Shown here: positions 1-10,526 of the stretch, one piece after another
Position numbering within the stretch: the first letter of the stretch is position 1
Layout of the letters: every line of letters starts with the position of its first letter
Origin: Anaeromassilibacillus sp001305115
GTDB taxonomy: Bacteria; Bacillota; Clostridia; Oscillospirales; Acutalibacteraceae
Reading direction: 5' to 3'
Assembly: GCA_042854365.1 (NCBI GenBank)
Contig: AP031437.1
Span: 496,001-560,000, forward strand
DNA length: 64,000 bases
The notes under the pieces: model-generated
The model's database searches: none
Seen by the model: only the letters and a program-made list of their open reading frames with translations
What the model was told of the DNA's origin: nothing
Translations under genes and position numbers: made by a program

Positions 1-1
1 A

Positions 2-3000
2 AAGTTTGAGGTTTCCGGTCATAAGTGGGCCGATGTCACCGACGATAGCGGTGAATTTGGCGCCAGCATCCTGAACGATTCCAAGTACGGTTGGGACGCC
101 ATTCAGCTGAAAGATGAAGATGGCAATGTGGAGGCCACCCGCCTGCGCTTGACCGCCCTGCGTTCCCCGATGGGCGCGGCCGTCCGTTGCAGCGGTTGGG
201 ACCCGGCGGCCTATTACATTGACAAGACCACCCATGATTTCACCTATTCCATCTATCCACATTCCGGCACCTGGCAGGAGGCCAACTCTGTCCAGAAGGC
301 TGCCGAACTGAACTATAAGGCAGAAGCAGTCCAGTCCGAACGCCACGACGGAGACCTTGGATCTGCGTATTCCTTCGCGACCTCCAGTGCGGACAATGTG
401 CCGATCAGCGTTATCAAAACGCCGGCCGACGATCCGGACGCAAGAGATAAGCTGATTGTGCGTGTCTATGAATCCGATGGCCAAGACAACACCGATGTCA
501 CCCTTACACTTCCTTCCAACGTGAAGTCCGCCAAAGAAGTCAACCTTTTGGAGGACGACGATGAGGATCTGAATAAAGAGATCACGATTGATGGCAATCA
601 GATTCATTTCTCCATGGATAAATACGAGATCACAACCATCGCGCTCGAGGTGGAACCTTACGGCGGCGAAGAGGTCCAGTTGAAGTCTGCTCCAGTCGAT
701 CTCTTCGATTACTACAACGTTGATGCTGTCAGTTTCAATGAGGACCGCAAGGACGGCGACTATGACGGCGAGGGCAACACCATTCCCGCAGAACTTTGGA
801 AAGATTCCATCACCTTTGAAGGGGTCGATTTCCAGCTTGGACCGACCAACGACGGTTATGACAACGTGGTGGAGGCCAGAGGCCAAACGATCGCGCTTCC
901 CGAAGGCAATTACAAGTATGTCTACCTGCTGGGCGCCGCAGCCGGTTCCGGTGAAAAGAGCGGCGTGTTTACCGTCAACTATGCAAACGGTGAACAGACC
1001 AACAAAGAGATCAAGTTCGCAGATTGGGATTCGGAGCTCTCCGGTTGGGACCGCTTCAGCAATACGGACATCCGCCCCTATGTGCGCGACCAAGTCGGTT
1101 ACTTCTTCACCCATTTCCACAATGGTACGAAGGACCGCATGACAGTCGACAATTATCAATTTGTCTATGCAATTCCGGTCGATCCAGAGAAGGGGCTGGA
1201 GTCCATCCAGTTACCGGATGCATCCGGTATTAAAATTACGGCCATTTCCGTTGCAGACAGCGACTATCTGCGCGTTGCACAGGAACCCACTACACAGGAA
1301 ACCATCACATTGCCTGCGATTGAAAATGTGCGTGCAGAACTTGTGACTGGCGAAGGCGCTTTGGGCGACAAGGCCACCGTCACCTGGGATGCAGCTGACA
1401 ACATTTCCACTTATCGTATTTACCGCGGCACCAGCGAGGACTTTACCGTAGAAACCGGGACGCTGGCCGGAACAGTGGATGGCCGCAAGACCTCCTTCAC
1501 CGATACACTCCCCGCTAATGGCGAGTATGTCTACAAGGTGGTTGCAACAGACAATGACAGCAATTTGACCGAGCTCTCCAAACCGTCCAATATTGTCAAG
1601 GGTGGGCTGGATAATGCCTTCCTCTCCGTTCCGAAGGATAAGATCACCGCTCCCGGCGGCTACACCAACGAGGAGCCCTATAAGGCCTGCGATGGAAACA
1701 CTTCTACCAAGTGGTGTTACCGTCAGGACGACGTTTATCTACAGGTTGATCTCGGTGAAAATAACAGCTGGACCATCGATAAGTTCACGTTGGTCAATGC
1801 CGGGAATGAAAACCCCAACTACATCACCCGCGATTTCCGCATCCTTACCAGTGATGACGGCGTAGAGTGGACCGAACGCGCAAATGTCACCGGCAATACG
1901 GAGAATGTCGTGGAGCTGGTCATGGAAGAGCCGGTAAATGCCCGCTACTTTAAGCTGATTCCGGACTATGCAGGCCAAACCGACTCTGACGCGAACTGTC
2001 CGCGTATCTATGAGTTCCAGGCATGGGGCCGCTCGAATGAGGCCGTTGCTCCTTCTGCTGAGAACGTCAACATCAGCCTTTATAAGGACCCGGACGATGC
2101 TTCCAAGGTCACGATGGATGGCACGTATACCTATGTAAATGCAACCCTGTCCGGCAAAGAAGGCGAGTCCAAGTTCCAGTGGTATCAGAGCGAGGACGGC
2201 GAAACCTTCACTCCCATCGACGGCGCAACGGGCTTGAGCTATACAATGGATAAGGCAGACGCCCTATCGTTGGCCGCTATCAAGTTCGAAGTGATTCCGG
2301 TCGATAAGGACGGTGTGGAAGGCGAGCCTGTGAGCAAGTCGGTCGTCATAAACGATGATACCAACATCCTGGCTGGTAAATCGGTTGAAGCAGATAAGCA
2401 GTTCAACGCTTCTGAAGCTGGCTCTATGCTGACGGACGGAGACTTCCTGACCAAGTGGTGCGCAGACGGTGTCTCCGAAAGCGATCCACGTGTTGCAATC
2501 ATTGACATGAACGGCGTGTACGACCTGAGCAAGCTCACCCTGCGTCATGCGACCGCTGCATACGACGAAAAAGTCCCGGGCGCAGACGAAAGAGACCGGT
2601 TCAAGGAGTACAATACACGCAAATACAATCTCTATGTCAGCAATGACGGAAAAGAATGGACCCAGATCACCGCAGCAGAAAACCCGGAGGGACTCGGTGT
2701 CACCGAACATACCTACAGCAGCGGTGAAGCGGTTGGCCGTTATCTCAAGGTGGAAATCACGCAGGGCGTTGCTCTGAACGACGACGGCAGCCCGTACGAT
2801 GGCAACAGCTGTGTACGTCTTTATGAAGTCATTGGAGAAGGCACCCTCCTCGACTTTGCAGACAAAGAGACCGATGACGGCAACGATGATAGCGACATCA
2901 CCGATGTGGTACCTGAGAACGTCAAAGTGGTCAATGCAACTGCAGACCGCGCACCGATGGTTGGCGATACACTTGAAGCATCCTTTGATGTGGACGAACA

Positions 3001-4711
3001 GTATGTCGATTATGCGCGTTTCCGTTGGTTGGTGGCAGATTCCAAGGACGGTCCGTTCTCTCCGATCACAGACTCCTACTCTTCCACATTGCCGGTGACC
3101 GAAGATCTGGCTGGCAAATGGATTCGCGTCTCTGTGCGTATCGATCAAGGTTTGACGATCTACAGCAGCCCGGTCGAGGTTTCCGAGGACGTACAGCCCA
3201 CAGAGCAGACTCTCACCGTTAGCTTCCCAGCAGGCGATGTGGAGATCCACGCGGAAGATATTGACATTGGTTTTGCAAACCTCACTGGCGTTTTGGAGAC
3301 AGAACTTCTGTCCGGTTCCCCAATTCAACTGACCTTCACACCGGTTGCAGAGGGAAGAGAATTTGCAGCTATCTCTGTGAATGGAGAACCTATTCCGTTT
3401 GATGAAGAAACCGATACCTATTCGTATACATATGACGGAACGATGGATCGCGCCGACACGGCGTTGGACTTCTCCTTCACCGTTGTGAACAAGCTCACCC
3501 TGCGTTCCACAATCGAAGTCGCTGAGGGGCTTGTCGGCAGCGATGAGTATCAGGACGCTGTTACAGCCGTTCAGAAGAAGTTTGACAATGCACTCGAAAC
3601 AGCGCAAAATGTAGAAGCTGATAAGACAGCCGATCAGAATACGATCGACCGTGCATGGTCCGAACTGCTGGATGCTATCCAAATGTTGAGCTTTAAAGAG
3701 GGCGATGTCTCCGCACTCCAGACGCTGGTCGAAATGCTCGCCGACCTGGATGAGAATGACTTCACTACGGACAGCTGGGAAAACTATTATGAAAAGTACC
3801 AGAATGCTGTGGATGTAATCAACGACAACAATCCGTTGGAAGTCGATGTCGAAAAGGCGACAAAAGAGTTGAACGAAGCGTTGAACAAACTTGTACGTGT
3901 AGCGAGCAAGGAGGACCTGAGCGTCGCTATTGCACAAGCAACCGTTATTTATAACGCACTCGATCAGTATGTTGAAGCTGGTAAGGCAGAATTCATAGAG
4001 GCGTTTGAAAATGCTCAGACCGTATTCAATAATCGCGATGCCAGCCAGAAAGCTGTAGACGACGCGGCAATTGCGCTGGTGGATGCAATGGCTGCTTTGC
4101 GCAAGATTCCGAACAAGGATGTTCTGAAGGAACGCCTCTATCAGGCGACCCATATCGACCGCAGCAAGTACACCCGTGCGAGCCTTGCAATCTTGGATGC
4201 AGCGATTGCCTTGGGCAACGATGCAATGGCGAACGACAACATCGGACAGGAAGAAGTCGACTCGGTTGCTGACACCATTAAGGAGGCCCAGGCCGGTCTT
4301 GTAACCGTATCGCACAACTCTTCCAATAGCGGTCATAAGGGTTCCAGTTCGTCCAATTCTTCCGGTAAGACTTCGGGAGAAGGCACCGCCGTGGCAGTTC
4401 CATCTGCAATCGTCACAGCGGCACAGGGCGTTTCTGCTCAACAGGCGTATGTCCGCAGCGACACCACGCTTCCGTTTACACTGAAACATGGTCAGGCCTA
4501 TTGCTTCAAAATGACTGTCGTTGGTTCGGATGCTGTTCCAAGCTTTACAGTTGGCAATGGCAACGTGCTCAAGACACAGTTTGTCGCAAAGGCTGGCAAC
4601 GATTACTATTACAGAGTATATGCGATTGGCACACCGGGCCAGAGTGCAGGCGTATACACGACACTGCCGGGTCAGAATGCGGTTAAGCAATGTTCTGTAA
4701 CAATTGGCTAA
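2..4711 (+). CDS. Secreted GH38-type alpha-mannosidase, C-terminal part (5' end outside window)
   Basis: The frame is open from base 2, so the catalytic N-terminus lies upstream. The first ~180 visible residues match the C-terminal beta domains of GH38 alpha-mannosidases (HKWADV, LNDSKYGWD, LRLTALRSP, FTYSIYPHSG). Next come a beta domain typical of sugar hydrolases, a fibronectin III-like domain (nt ~1320-1600), two F5/8C discoidin (CBM32-like) domains (nt ~1610-2030 and ~2360-2850), Ig-like strands, a beta module shared with neighbouring enzymes (nt ~3200-3490), FIVAR-type helical repeats (nt ~3490-4300), a Ser/Asn/Gly linker and the shared ~95-residue terminal domain. Expected role: removal of alpha-mannose from glycoproteins at the cell surface. 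No LPXTG motif is present. The family call is firm for the fold; substrate is inferred. Confidence 0.85.
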   Translation, partial: KFEVSGHKWADVTDDSGEFGASILNDSKYGWDAIQLKDEDGNVEATRLRLTALRSPMGAAVRCSGWDPAAYYIDKTTHDFTYSIYPHSGTWQEANSVQKAAELNYKAEAVQSERHDGDLGSAYSFATSSADNVPISVIKTPADDPDARDKLIVRVYESDGQDNTDVTLTLPSNVKSAKEVNLLEDDDEDLNKEITIDGNQIHFSMDKYEITTIALEVEPYGGEEVQLKSAPVDLFDYYNVDAVSFNEDRKDGDYDGEGNTIPAELWKDSITFEGVDFQLGPTNDGYDNVVEARGQTIALPEGNYKYVYLLGAAAGSGEKSGVFTVNYANGEQTNKEIKFADWDSELSGWDRFSNTDIRPYVRDQVGYFFTHFHNGTKDRMTVDNYQFVYAIPVDPEKGLESIQLPDASGIKITAISVADSDYLRVAQEPTTQETITLPAIENVRAELVTGEGALGDKATVTWDAADNISTYRIYRGTSEDFTVETGTLAGTVDGRKTSFTDTLPANGEYVYKVVATDNDSNLTELSKPSNIVKGGLDNAFLSVPKDKITAPGGYTNEEPYKACDGNTSTKWCYRQDDVYLQVDLGENNSWTIDKFTLVNAGNENPNYITRDFRILTSDDGVEWTERANVTGNTENVVELVMEEPVNARYFKLIPDYAGQTDSDANCPRIYEFQAWGRSNEAVAPSAENVNISLYKDPDDASKVTMDGTYTYVNATLSGKEGESKFQWYQSEDGETFTPIDGATGLSYTMDKADALSLAAIKFEVIPVDKDGVEGEPVSKSVVINDDTNILAGKSVEADKQFNASEAGSMLTDGDFLTKWCADGVSESDPRVAIIDMNGVYDLSKLTLRHATAAYDEKVPGADERDRFKEYNTRKYNLYVSNDGKEWTQITAAENPEGLGVTEHTYSSGEAVGRYLKVEITQGVALNDDGSPYDGNSCVRLYEVIGEGTLLDFADKETDDGNDDSDITDVVPENVKVVNATADRAPMVGDTLEASFDVDEQYVDYARFRWLVADSKDGPFSPITDSYSSTLPVTEDLAGKWIRVSVRIDQGLTIYSSPVEVSEDVQPTEQTLTVSFPAGDVEIHAEDIDIGFANLTGVLETELLSGSPIQLTFTPVAEGREFAAISVNGEPIPFDEETDTYSYTYDGTMDRADTALDFSFTVVNKLTLRSTIEVAEGLVGSDEYQDAVTAVQKKFDNALETAQNVEADKTADQNTIDRAWSELLDAIQMLSFKEGDVSALQTLVEMLADLDENDFTTDSWENYYEKYQNAVDVINDNNPLEVDVEKATKELNEALNKLVRVASKEDLSVAIAQATVIYNALDQYVEAGKAEFIEAFENAQTVFNNRDASQKAVDDAAIALVDAMAALRKIPNKDVLKERLYQATHIDRSKYTRASLAILDAAIALGNDAMANDNIGQEEVDSVADTIKEAQAGLVTVSHNSSNSGHKGSSSSNSSGKTSGEGTAVAVPSAIVTAAQGVSAQQAYVRSDTTLPFTLKHGQAYCFKMTVVGSDAVPSFTVGNGNVLKTQFVAKAGNDYYYRVYAIGTPGQSAGVYTTLPGQNAVKQCSVTIG

Positions 4712-4737
4712 ATGTTTTCTAGTGGAAGCCAAAGGGA

Positions 4738-4779
4738 TAAAAAGGGTTCGATCATCCAATCCAAGCAGAACCCTTTTTA
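4738..4779 (+). terminator. Rho-independent terminator after the mannosidase
   Basis: AAAAAGGGTTC pairs with GAACCCTTTTT across an 18-base loop, ending in a T-run, 27 bases after the stop codon. Confidence 0.85.
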
Positions 4780-4820
4780 TGAAACACCAATGACGACACT
4801 CCCAAGCAATCTTTAATAAG

Positions 4821-4860
4821 GCACTGTGCTGGATTTTCTATCCAGCACAGTGCTTTTTCT
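4821..4860 (+). terminator. Second strong hairpin terminator
   Basis: A 13-bp perfect stem (GCACTGTGCTGGA with its complement), 7-base loop and TTTTTCT tail. It backs up the preceding terminator. Confidence 0.85.
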
Positions 4861-5183
4861 AGTTCTTTTTTATGATTTCTTTGTATCCGTTTTTCCAGTT
4901 TTCTTCATCCATTTAAATAAAGAATAAAAAGCTTTCTTTGAGCAAAACAACTAAATTGTCTAAACGTTGGTTCTGTTTTAGATAGTTTCCCGTTGAAAAT
5001 CTATATATTTTTTGCTTTTCTATTGATTTTGTAGTATTCATTCATAAAATAAACACTTTTATACTCGACTTAAAATACAAAAATAATACCAGTATTTCCA
5101 AAAAAATTACTAATACTTTTATGAAGATCCATATAAAATGTATTTTAAACCGTTTGCTTTTCAAGCGGCCTCGTACTACAGAT
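4861..5183. other. AT-rich intergenic stretch
   Basis: No convincing gene is visible in this very AT-rich segment. It must hold the promoter of the lipoprotein gene at 5198, but no hexamer pair stands out clearly. Confidence 0.5.
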
Positions 5184-5197
5184 AGGAGGAACGCCCT

Positions 5198-6238
5198 TTG
5201 CAAAATACAACGTTTAGTCGTATCTTTGTGGGATTGATGGCTATGCTTCTTTGCATCCATCCCCTTGTAGCATGCAATACAAGCCACGAACCCGATCCTT
5301 ATCAAACCGTCGGCGAAATTGCTGGACAGCCGGTCGCCTTAGGGGAATTACAGCTGTTTGTAGACGATGTTCGCCAGCAGACCAACAGTTATTTCAAAAA
5401 GAACTATTCTCTTGATGCCATTACAGAGGAAGAATGGCGAAAAGATTTTTCTGGTGAATCACCGGTCGACTATGCCATTGGGCTGGCCATGGAGGAATTG
5501 GTTCCCTATAAGGTAGTCGAGCAAAAGCTTGTAGAGCTCGGTTCTTCCGAAGATTTCTCCTATCGCGCCTTTGTCAATCGCTGGCAAAAAGAAAATGAGG
5601 ACCGACAACAAAAAGAGGCATCTGGAGAAGTGATCTACGGCCCTGTCCAATACACAGAACGGGTCTACTACGATTATCTGAATGAATCCTATCAAGAGGA
5701 ATTGGCAGCCCAGTTGCGGCAGGAACCGACGGAGGAGGAACTCCAGGCCTTTTATGACGATAATCCGGATCTCTTCCAGGAATTTGGCAGCGTAACCTTA
5801 CAATGTGTAGTTCTTCCGCAGGAGGACTTTTCTCAAGAACAGGGCGAAGAAGCGCGCAATATTCTCCTTCAGGCATTGGAGGCGGGGGCTACCTTCGCCG
5901 ATGCATCCGTTCAAGCGGGAATTGACGAATATACACAGGAACGAACGTTTACAGCGGAGGACCTCAGTAGTCCAGATGTCCGTGCATTTCCAGATGTGGA
6001 AGACGCTGTTTATACCTTACAGCCGGGGGATACAACGGATTTGATACAAAACGGCGACCTAGAATGGCTTTTCTTTTACTGCGAAACGCGCCAGGAGGGT
6101 GGACGGACTCCTTTTGCAGAATGTAGAGATGCATTAGAGGAGATCTACGTCGAACAGGCTTTTGATATGAGTTTGGAGCAGGCACAATCGTCTGCCCAAA
6201 TCATCATATATGACCAAGCGAGAGAGTTGATCGACTGA
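5198..6238 (+). CDS. Lipoprotein resembling parvulin/SurA-type peptidyl-prolyl isomerases
   Basis: A 346-residue exported protein. The start is TTG with AGGAGG 8 bases upstream. The N-terminus has a hydrophobic signal ending in the lipobox LVAC, so Cys26 should be lipidated and the protein held on the outer face of the membrane. The middle (PTEEELQAFYDDNPDLF) resembles the linker before PpiC domains in PrsA/SurA chaperones, followed by a divergent parvulin-like region of about 100 residues. It directly precedes the secreted beta-helix protein (73-base gap), so a role in folding exported giants is a reasonable inference, not shown. Parvulin activity is uncertain because the match is weak. Confidence 0.6.
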   Translation: MQNTTFSRIFVGLMAMLLCIHPLVACNTSHEPDPYQTVGEIAGQPVALGELQLFVDDVRQQTNSYFKKNYSLDAITEEEWRKDFSGESPVDYAIGLAMEELVPYKVVEQKLVELGSSEDFSYRAFVNRWQKENEDRQQKEASGEVIYGPVQYTERVYYDYLNESYQEELAAQLRQEPTEEELQAFYDDNPDLFQEFGSVTLQCVVLPQEDFSQEQGEEARNILLQALEAGATFADASVQAGIDEYTQERTFTAEDLSSPDVRAFPDVEDAVYTLQPGDTTDLIQNGDLEWLFFYCETRQEGGRTPFAECRDALEEIYVEQAFDMSLEQAQSSAQIIIYDQARELID

Positions 6239-6311
6239 CGGTTTCTGTTCTTGAAAGGAGGAGGGAAGAACCACAGAAACCTTGCTGAATGAAAAGAAAG
6301 GGAGGATTTTT

Positions 6312-9300
6312 ATGCAGTTTAAAAAGGGAAGTGTATTCACAAAAGTGCTCTCCCTGACTCTGGCAATTATGGTATCTGCCAGCAGTCTTCTCGGAGGTAC
6401 CGCTTTTGCTGCAGAGACGACGGAACTGGATTCCGGCCGTGCTGTAAATGGGCTTTCCTCCGCTGCCAACACGGAAGCGGAAAAGGATGATTTCACTACC
6501 GTTGAGAACTATGCTCTGAATGGAAGTATGGAAGAGGATACCAACGGTGCGCTGACCTACTGGACGCCAAACCTTATGGAGGGCAGCGATGACAACACCA
6601 TTGCGAAGGCCACCAGTATTCGGTATGGTGATGTCAACATCGGCAAATACGACAATTATTTTGCCGCCATTCGACCGGGCAGTTCGTATGTTCCTTATGA
6701 AGCGGCTCTGGAGCAGTTGTTGCTGCTGCCAAACGGCACCTACACCCTCTCCGCTTATGTCTATTCCGTTACCACCGCGGAAGACAAAGAGAACGGCGCA
6801 TATGCCAAGATGTATGTCTACGAGGATGACGGTCTGGAAGCCATTGAAATCGATCTGGACGAAACCAGCGAATGGACCCGGGTGGTTATCCCGGATATCA
6901 CGATCACGAATGGAAAATGCCGCATCGGCTTTGGCCTGAAATCGGTAGGCGCCGGTGAAGAAGAGGCCCGTGCGTTGGCAATCGACGACGTTGTCCTGTC
7001 CATCCCGGCGGGCACTGTCAATGGCACGATAACCAGTCCCGATGGCGACAAGGTTGCCAATGCTACAATTCAGATCAAAGATAGCACCGATACAGTCGCT
7101 TCCGTCACCACGGATAGCGAAGGTTCCTATGCAATCGATGTACCCGCTGGAGATGATTTTGTTGTAACCGCTTCCAAAGCGGGCTTCCGCTCGGTCACAG
7201 AGGAGGGTGTCTCCTTTGTGGAGGGAGAAGAAACGACCTTGGACTTCCAGTTTACGGAGATGGTGGAGGAAAATGCCTACTACGTAGACGCCGAATTCGG
7301 TGACGACGACAATGACGGCCTATCGCCAGAACGCGCATGGAAAACCATCGCCAAGGTGAATGAGACCGTTTTTGAACCGGGCGATTCCATCTTGTTCAAG
7401 GCCGGTTGTTCCTGGGAGGGAGAAACCCTAAAGCCCCAGGGCAATGGCGAGGAGGGAAACCCCATTCATGTTGGCAAGTATGGCGAGGATGATCTATATC
7501 CGGTCATCCACGCAAACTATGTGCCGGGAACCCCTCTCTCTGAAATGGAGACCAACAACAAAAACGCTTTGGAGATCACGGGCATCAGCCACTGGGAGTT
7601 CCGCGATCTGGAATTGACAAACTACGGCATCTACAATGACGACTCTACAGCCAATGAGCAGAAGGGCCGCCGCGCGGTTACGATTCGTTCCGACGGGGGA
7701 ACCATGGAGGATGTCACTTTGGATGGATTATACATCCACGACATCAACGGCTGGAACCCGAAGAGCAACAACGGTGCAGCCATTTCCTTTGGCGCAAATG
7801 GACAGACCTATATCGATGGATTGACCATTGAAAACTGCTTGATTAAGGATGTGACCCGTGACGGCATCACCGGCGGTGGCTATACTGGCACCCGCCCGTG
7901 GGGATGGAACTCTTGGGATAAGCAGAATGGCGTCCCGCTTCGCCATAAGAATGTTGTGATCCGCAACAACGTCCTCGATACCATTGCAGGCGATGGGATT
8001 GTGCCGGGAGGCACCTATGAAGTGCTGGTTGAACACAACTTGGTCAGCCATGCCAGCAACAACCCTACCCCCTATCCCAATATGAGCGGCAATGCAAAGT
8101 CCAACCTTTCTGCCGCCGTATGGCCGTTCGATGCGGACAACTCGATCTTCCAGTACAATGAAGTCTGCTATACGGGTGTTCCGAGAGGAACAGAGGTGGC
8201 AGACGGTGAAGCATTTGACTCCGACTATTACTGTGTAAACACCCTGTTCCAGTATAACTATAGCCATGATAACGAGGGTGGATTCCTGATGCTCTGCGGA
8301 CCGGCATATGCCTATAACGACGGCACGGTTGTGCGCTATAACATCAGCGAAAACGACGGTTCCCTGTATGGCAAACGCACGATTTTTGAAATTGGCGGCG
8401 GCGGTGGCGTCGACCACAGCTACATCTACAACAACACCATCTATACGAGTGAGGATCACTCTGTGTTCTCCGTCATGCGTGGCGAACCGTGGGATGGAAA
8501 ACCGAAGGGGACCAATTTTATCAATAACATCTTCGCAATCAATGGAAACGTGGCGCAGTTTGGCTTTGCCGGTGACCCGAGAGATAAGGGCAAGGAAGGT
8601 ATTGTCACATACGACCACAACCTGTACACGGGCACGCTCTTCGAGGGTACACTGAAGGATATGCCGGAGGATAAGAATCCTGTATTTGGCGATCCAAAGT
8701 TTGTCGATCCCGGCAACGCTGGCGACGGGTATGAGAATGCGAAGGCTTATCAGATCCAAGAAGGCTCCGCTGCCATCGGCGCAGGAATGCAGATCGATCA
8801 AAGCTGGTTGGGTCAAAAACTGGATACTATGTCCTACACAGCTGGTGACGGTTCCACCGCAGAGAATAAAGCGGTCTATTTCCATGTAGATGGCGAAGAA
8901 TTCCAGTGGCAGAATCCAAATGGCGGCATTGACTTCTTCGGCAATCCGCTGCCTACACGAAGCGCCCCTGACATCGGCGCCCACCAATTCTCGGTAGAAC
9001 CGCCAATGCCGGAAGAGCATACTCTGACGGTTCAGTTCGACCTTACAGCGCAGATGGTCGGCGAAGGCATGGATATTGAAATTGCCAACAAGGTGGGAAG
9101 CTATCAGACGCAGGTGATGGGCGGAGATCCAATTACCTTTACATTCGTTCCCACCGCAAAAGGACGTGAATTCCGCAGTATTACGGTGAATGACCAGCCC
9201 GTTATCTTTGACGAAGACACCAATACATACAGCTATACCTATGAGGGCACCATGGATAACCAGGATATGAATCTGGTCTTCCACTTTGAGGTCGTTACAA

Positions 9301-10526
9301 AGCAAGCTCTCGTTACTGCTATTGAAGAAGCTCAGGCTCTTGTCGGAGGAGACGAATATAATACGGTGATCCCCTCCATCCGCAAGTTGTTCGATGAAGC
9401 ATTGGCAAGCGCTAAGGTTGTCCGTGATAACAAACAAGCAACGCAGGATGAGATTGATGCCGCTATAGAGCAGCTCTTAAAGATTATTCCGTTCCTAAGC
9501 TTTACTGCTGGCGATACCACTGCATTGGAAAGCTTATTGGCTGTTGTTGATAAACTGGATGAAGCAAATTATACCGCCTCCAGTTGGGCAACCCTTCAAG
9601 AAAAAGTTGCGCAAGCCACAACAATCGTCGAAAAAGAAGAGCCCCTCAAGGTCGAGGTCGACGAAGCTTATGAAGCACTCTACAATGCTTTGACCAGCCT
9701 AGAATACAAGGCCGACACCAGCACTTTGGAGGCAGTAGTAGCGCGTGCTCTGGAGATCGAAGCTGTATTGAAGACCGATTACCTGGAAGTTGGCCAAGCC
9801 GAATTTATAGCTGCTCTTCGTTTTGCACAACAAATTCTTCAAAAGCCTGAACCAACCCAGCAAGAGATCGCAGATGCAGCAGACGCGCTCAATTTAGCAA
9901 TGGCAAATCTTCGTAAGATTCCGGACAAAACCGCTTTGGAAAGCCTGGTGAAAGAGCTCAGCGCTATTTCCGGAGATGGTTATACAGCTGAAAGCTTTGC
10001 TGCTCTGCGCGCTGCCTTAAACATCGCACAACAGGTCCTTGCTAATCCGGAGGCAACGCAGGAAGAGGTGGATTCTGCCCTTTCTACCTGCAAGGATGCA
10101 AAGGAGAAGCTCAATAAAGTACACAATTCCTCCAGTGGACACCATTCAAGCAACTCCGGCAATTCCAGTTCGTCCGGCAATATCTCTGGAAACGGTACTG
10201 CCGTTGCTGTGCCGTCCACCATCGTCGCAGCTGCACAAGGTGTATCTGCACAGCAGGCCTATGTCCGCAGTGATACGACGGTGAACTTTACTCTGAAACA
10301 CGGGCAGGCCTATTGCTTCAAGATGACCGTGGTAAACGGAAACAACCAGACGCCGAGCTTTACCGTAGGCAACGGTAGCGTTCTCAAGACGCAGTTTGTG
10401 GCGAAGGTTGGAAACGATTATTACTACAGAGTGTATGCAACTGGCACACCGGACCAGAGCACGGGCGTTTACACGACATTGCCGGGCCAGAATGCAGTCA
10501 AACACTGCACGGTGACCGTTGGTTGA
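6312..10526 (+). CDS. Secreted right-handed beta-helix protein with FIVAR stalk and shared terminal domain
   Basis: A 1404-residue protein; ATG 6312 is preferred over the in-frame TTG at 6282 because GGGAGG lies just upstream and a signal peptide (to about AFA-AET) starts there. Domains: jelly-roll-like carbohydrate-binding region (~60-235), carboxypeptidase-regulatory-like beta sandwich (~236-320), a long pectate-lyase-like parallel beta-helix (~325-890, opening with AYYVDAEFGDDDNDG), a beta module shared with neighbours (~900-1000), FIVAR repeats (~1000-1275), a Ser/Asn/Gly/His linker and the shared terminal domain (~1300-1404). The beta-helix suggests a polysaccharide lyase or glycoside hydrolase; I cannot assign a family or catalytic residues. 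Probably cotranscribed with the lipoprotein upstream. Confidence 0.8.
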   Translation: MQFKKGSVFTKVLSLTLAIMVSASSLLGGTAFAAETTELDSGRAVNGLSSAANTEAEKDDFTTVENYALNGSMEEDTNGALTYWTPNLMEGSDDNTIAKATSIRYGDVNIGKYDNYFAAIRPGSSYVPYEAALEQLLLLPNGTYTLSAYVYSVTTAEDKENGAYAKMYVYEDDGLEAIEIDLDETSEWTRVVIPDITITNGKCRIGFGLKSVGAGEEEARALAIDDVVLSIPAGTVNGTITSPDGDKVANATIQIKDSTDTVASVTTDSEGSYAIDVPAGDDFVVTASKAGFRSVTEEGVSFVEGEETTLDFQFTEMVEENAYYVDAEFGDDDNDGLSPERAWKTIAKVNETVFEPGDSILFKAGCSWEGETLKPQGNGEEGNPIHVGKYGEDDLYPVIHANYVPGTPLSEMETNNKNALEITGISHWEFRDLELTNYGIYNDDSTANEQKGRRAVTIRSDGGTMEDVTLDGLYIHDINGWNPKSNNGAAISFGANGQTYIDGLTIENCLIKDVTRDGITGGGYTGTRPWGWNSWDKQNGVPLRHKNVVIRNNVLDTIAGDGIVPGGTYEVLVEHNLVSHASNNPTPYPNMSGNAKSNLSAAVWPFDADNSIFQYNEVCYTGVPRGTEVADGEAFDSDYYCVNTLFQYNYSHDNEGGFLMLCGPAYAYNDGTVVRYNISENDGSLYGKRTIFEIGGGGGVDHSYIYNNTIYTSEDHSVFSVMRGEPWDGKPKGTNFINNIFAINGNVAQFGFAGDPRDKGKEGIVTYDHNLYTGTLFEGTLKDMPEDKNPVFGDPKFVDPGNAGDGYENAKAYQIQEGSAAIGAGMQIDQSWLGQKLDTMSYTAGDGSTAENKAVYFHVDGEEFQWQNPNGGIDFFGNPLPTRSAPDIGAHQFSVEPPMPEEHTLTVQFDLTAQMVGEGMDIEIANKVGSYQTQVMGGDPITFTFVPTAKGREFRSITVNDQPVIFDEDTNTYSYTYEGTMDNQDMNLVFHFEVVTKQALVTAIEEAQALVGGDEYNTVIPSIRKLFDEALASAKVVRDNKQATQDEIDAAIEQLLKIIPFLSFTAGDTTALESLLAVVDKLDEANYTASSWATLQEKVAQATTIVEKEEPLKVEVDEAYEALYNALTSLEYKADTSTLEAVVARALEIEAVLKTDYLEVGQAEFIAALRFAQQILQKPEPTQQEIADAADALNLAMANLRKIPDKTALESLVKELSAISGDGYTAESFAALRAALNIAQQVLANPEATQEEVDSALSTCKDAKEKLNKVHNSSSGHHSSNSGNSSSSGNISGNGTAVAVPSTIVAAAQGVSAQQAYVRSDTTVNFTLKHGQAYCFKMTVVNGNNQTPSFTVGNGSVLKTQFVAKVGNDYYYRVYATGTPDQSTGVYTTLPGQNAVKHCTVTVG

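Noticed and set aside
2264..4759. 831-codon open frame on the minus strand opposite the mannosidase
   Set aside because: It mirrors the codon bias of the plus-strand gene, has no recognisable domain and no ribosome site. Similar shadows at 7728-9437, 36706-38493 and 41774-43816 were left out for the same reason.
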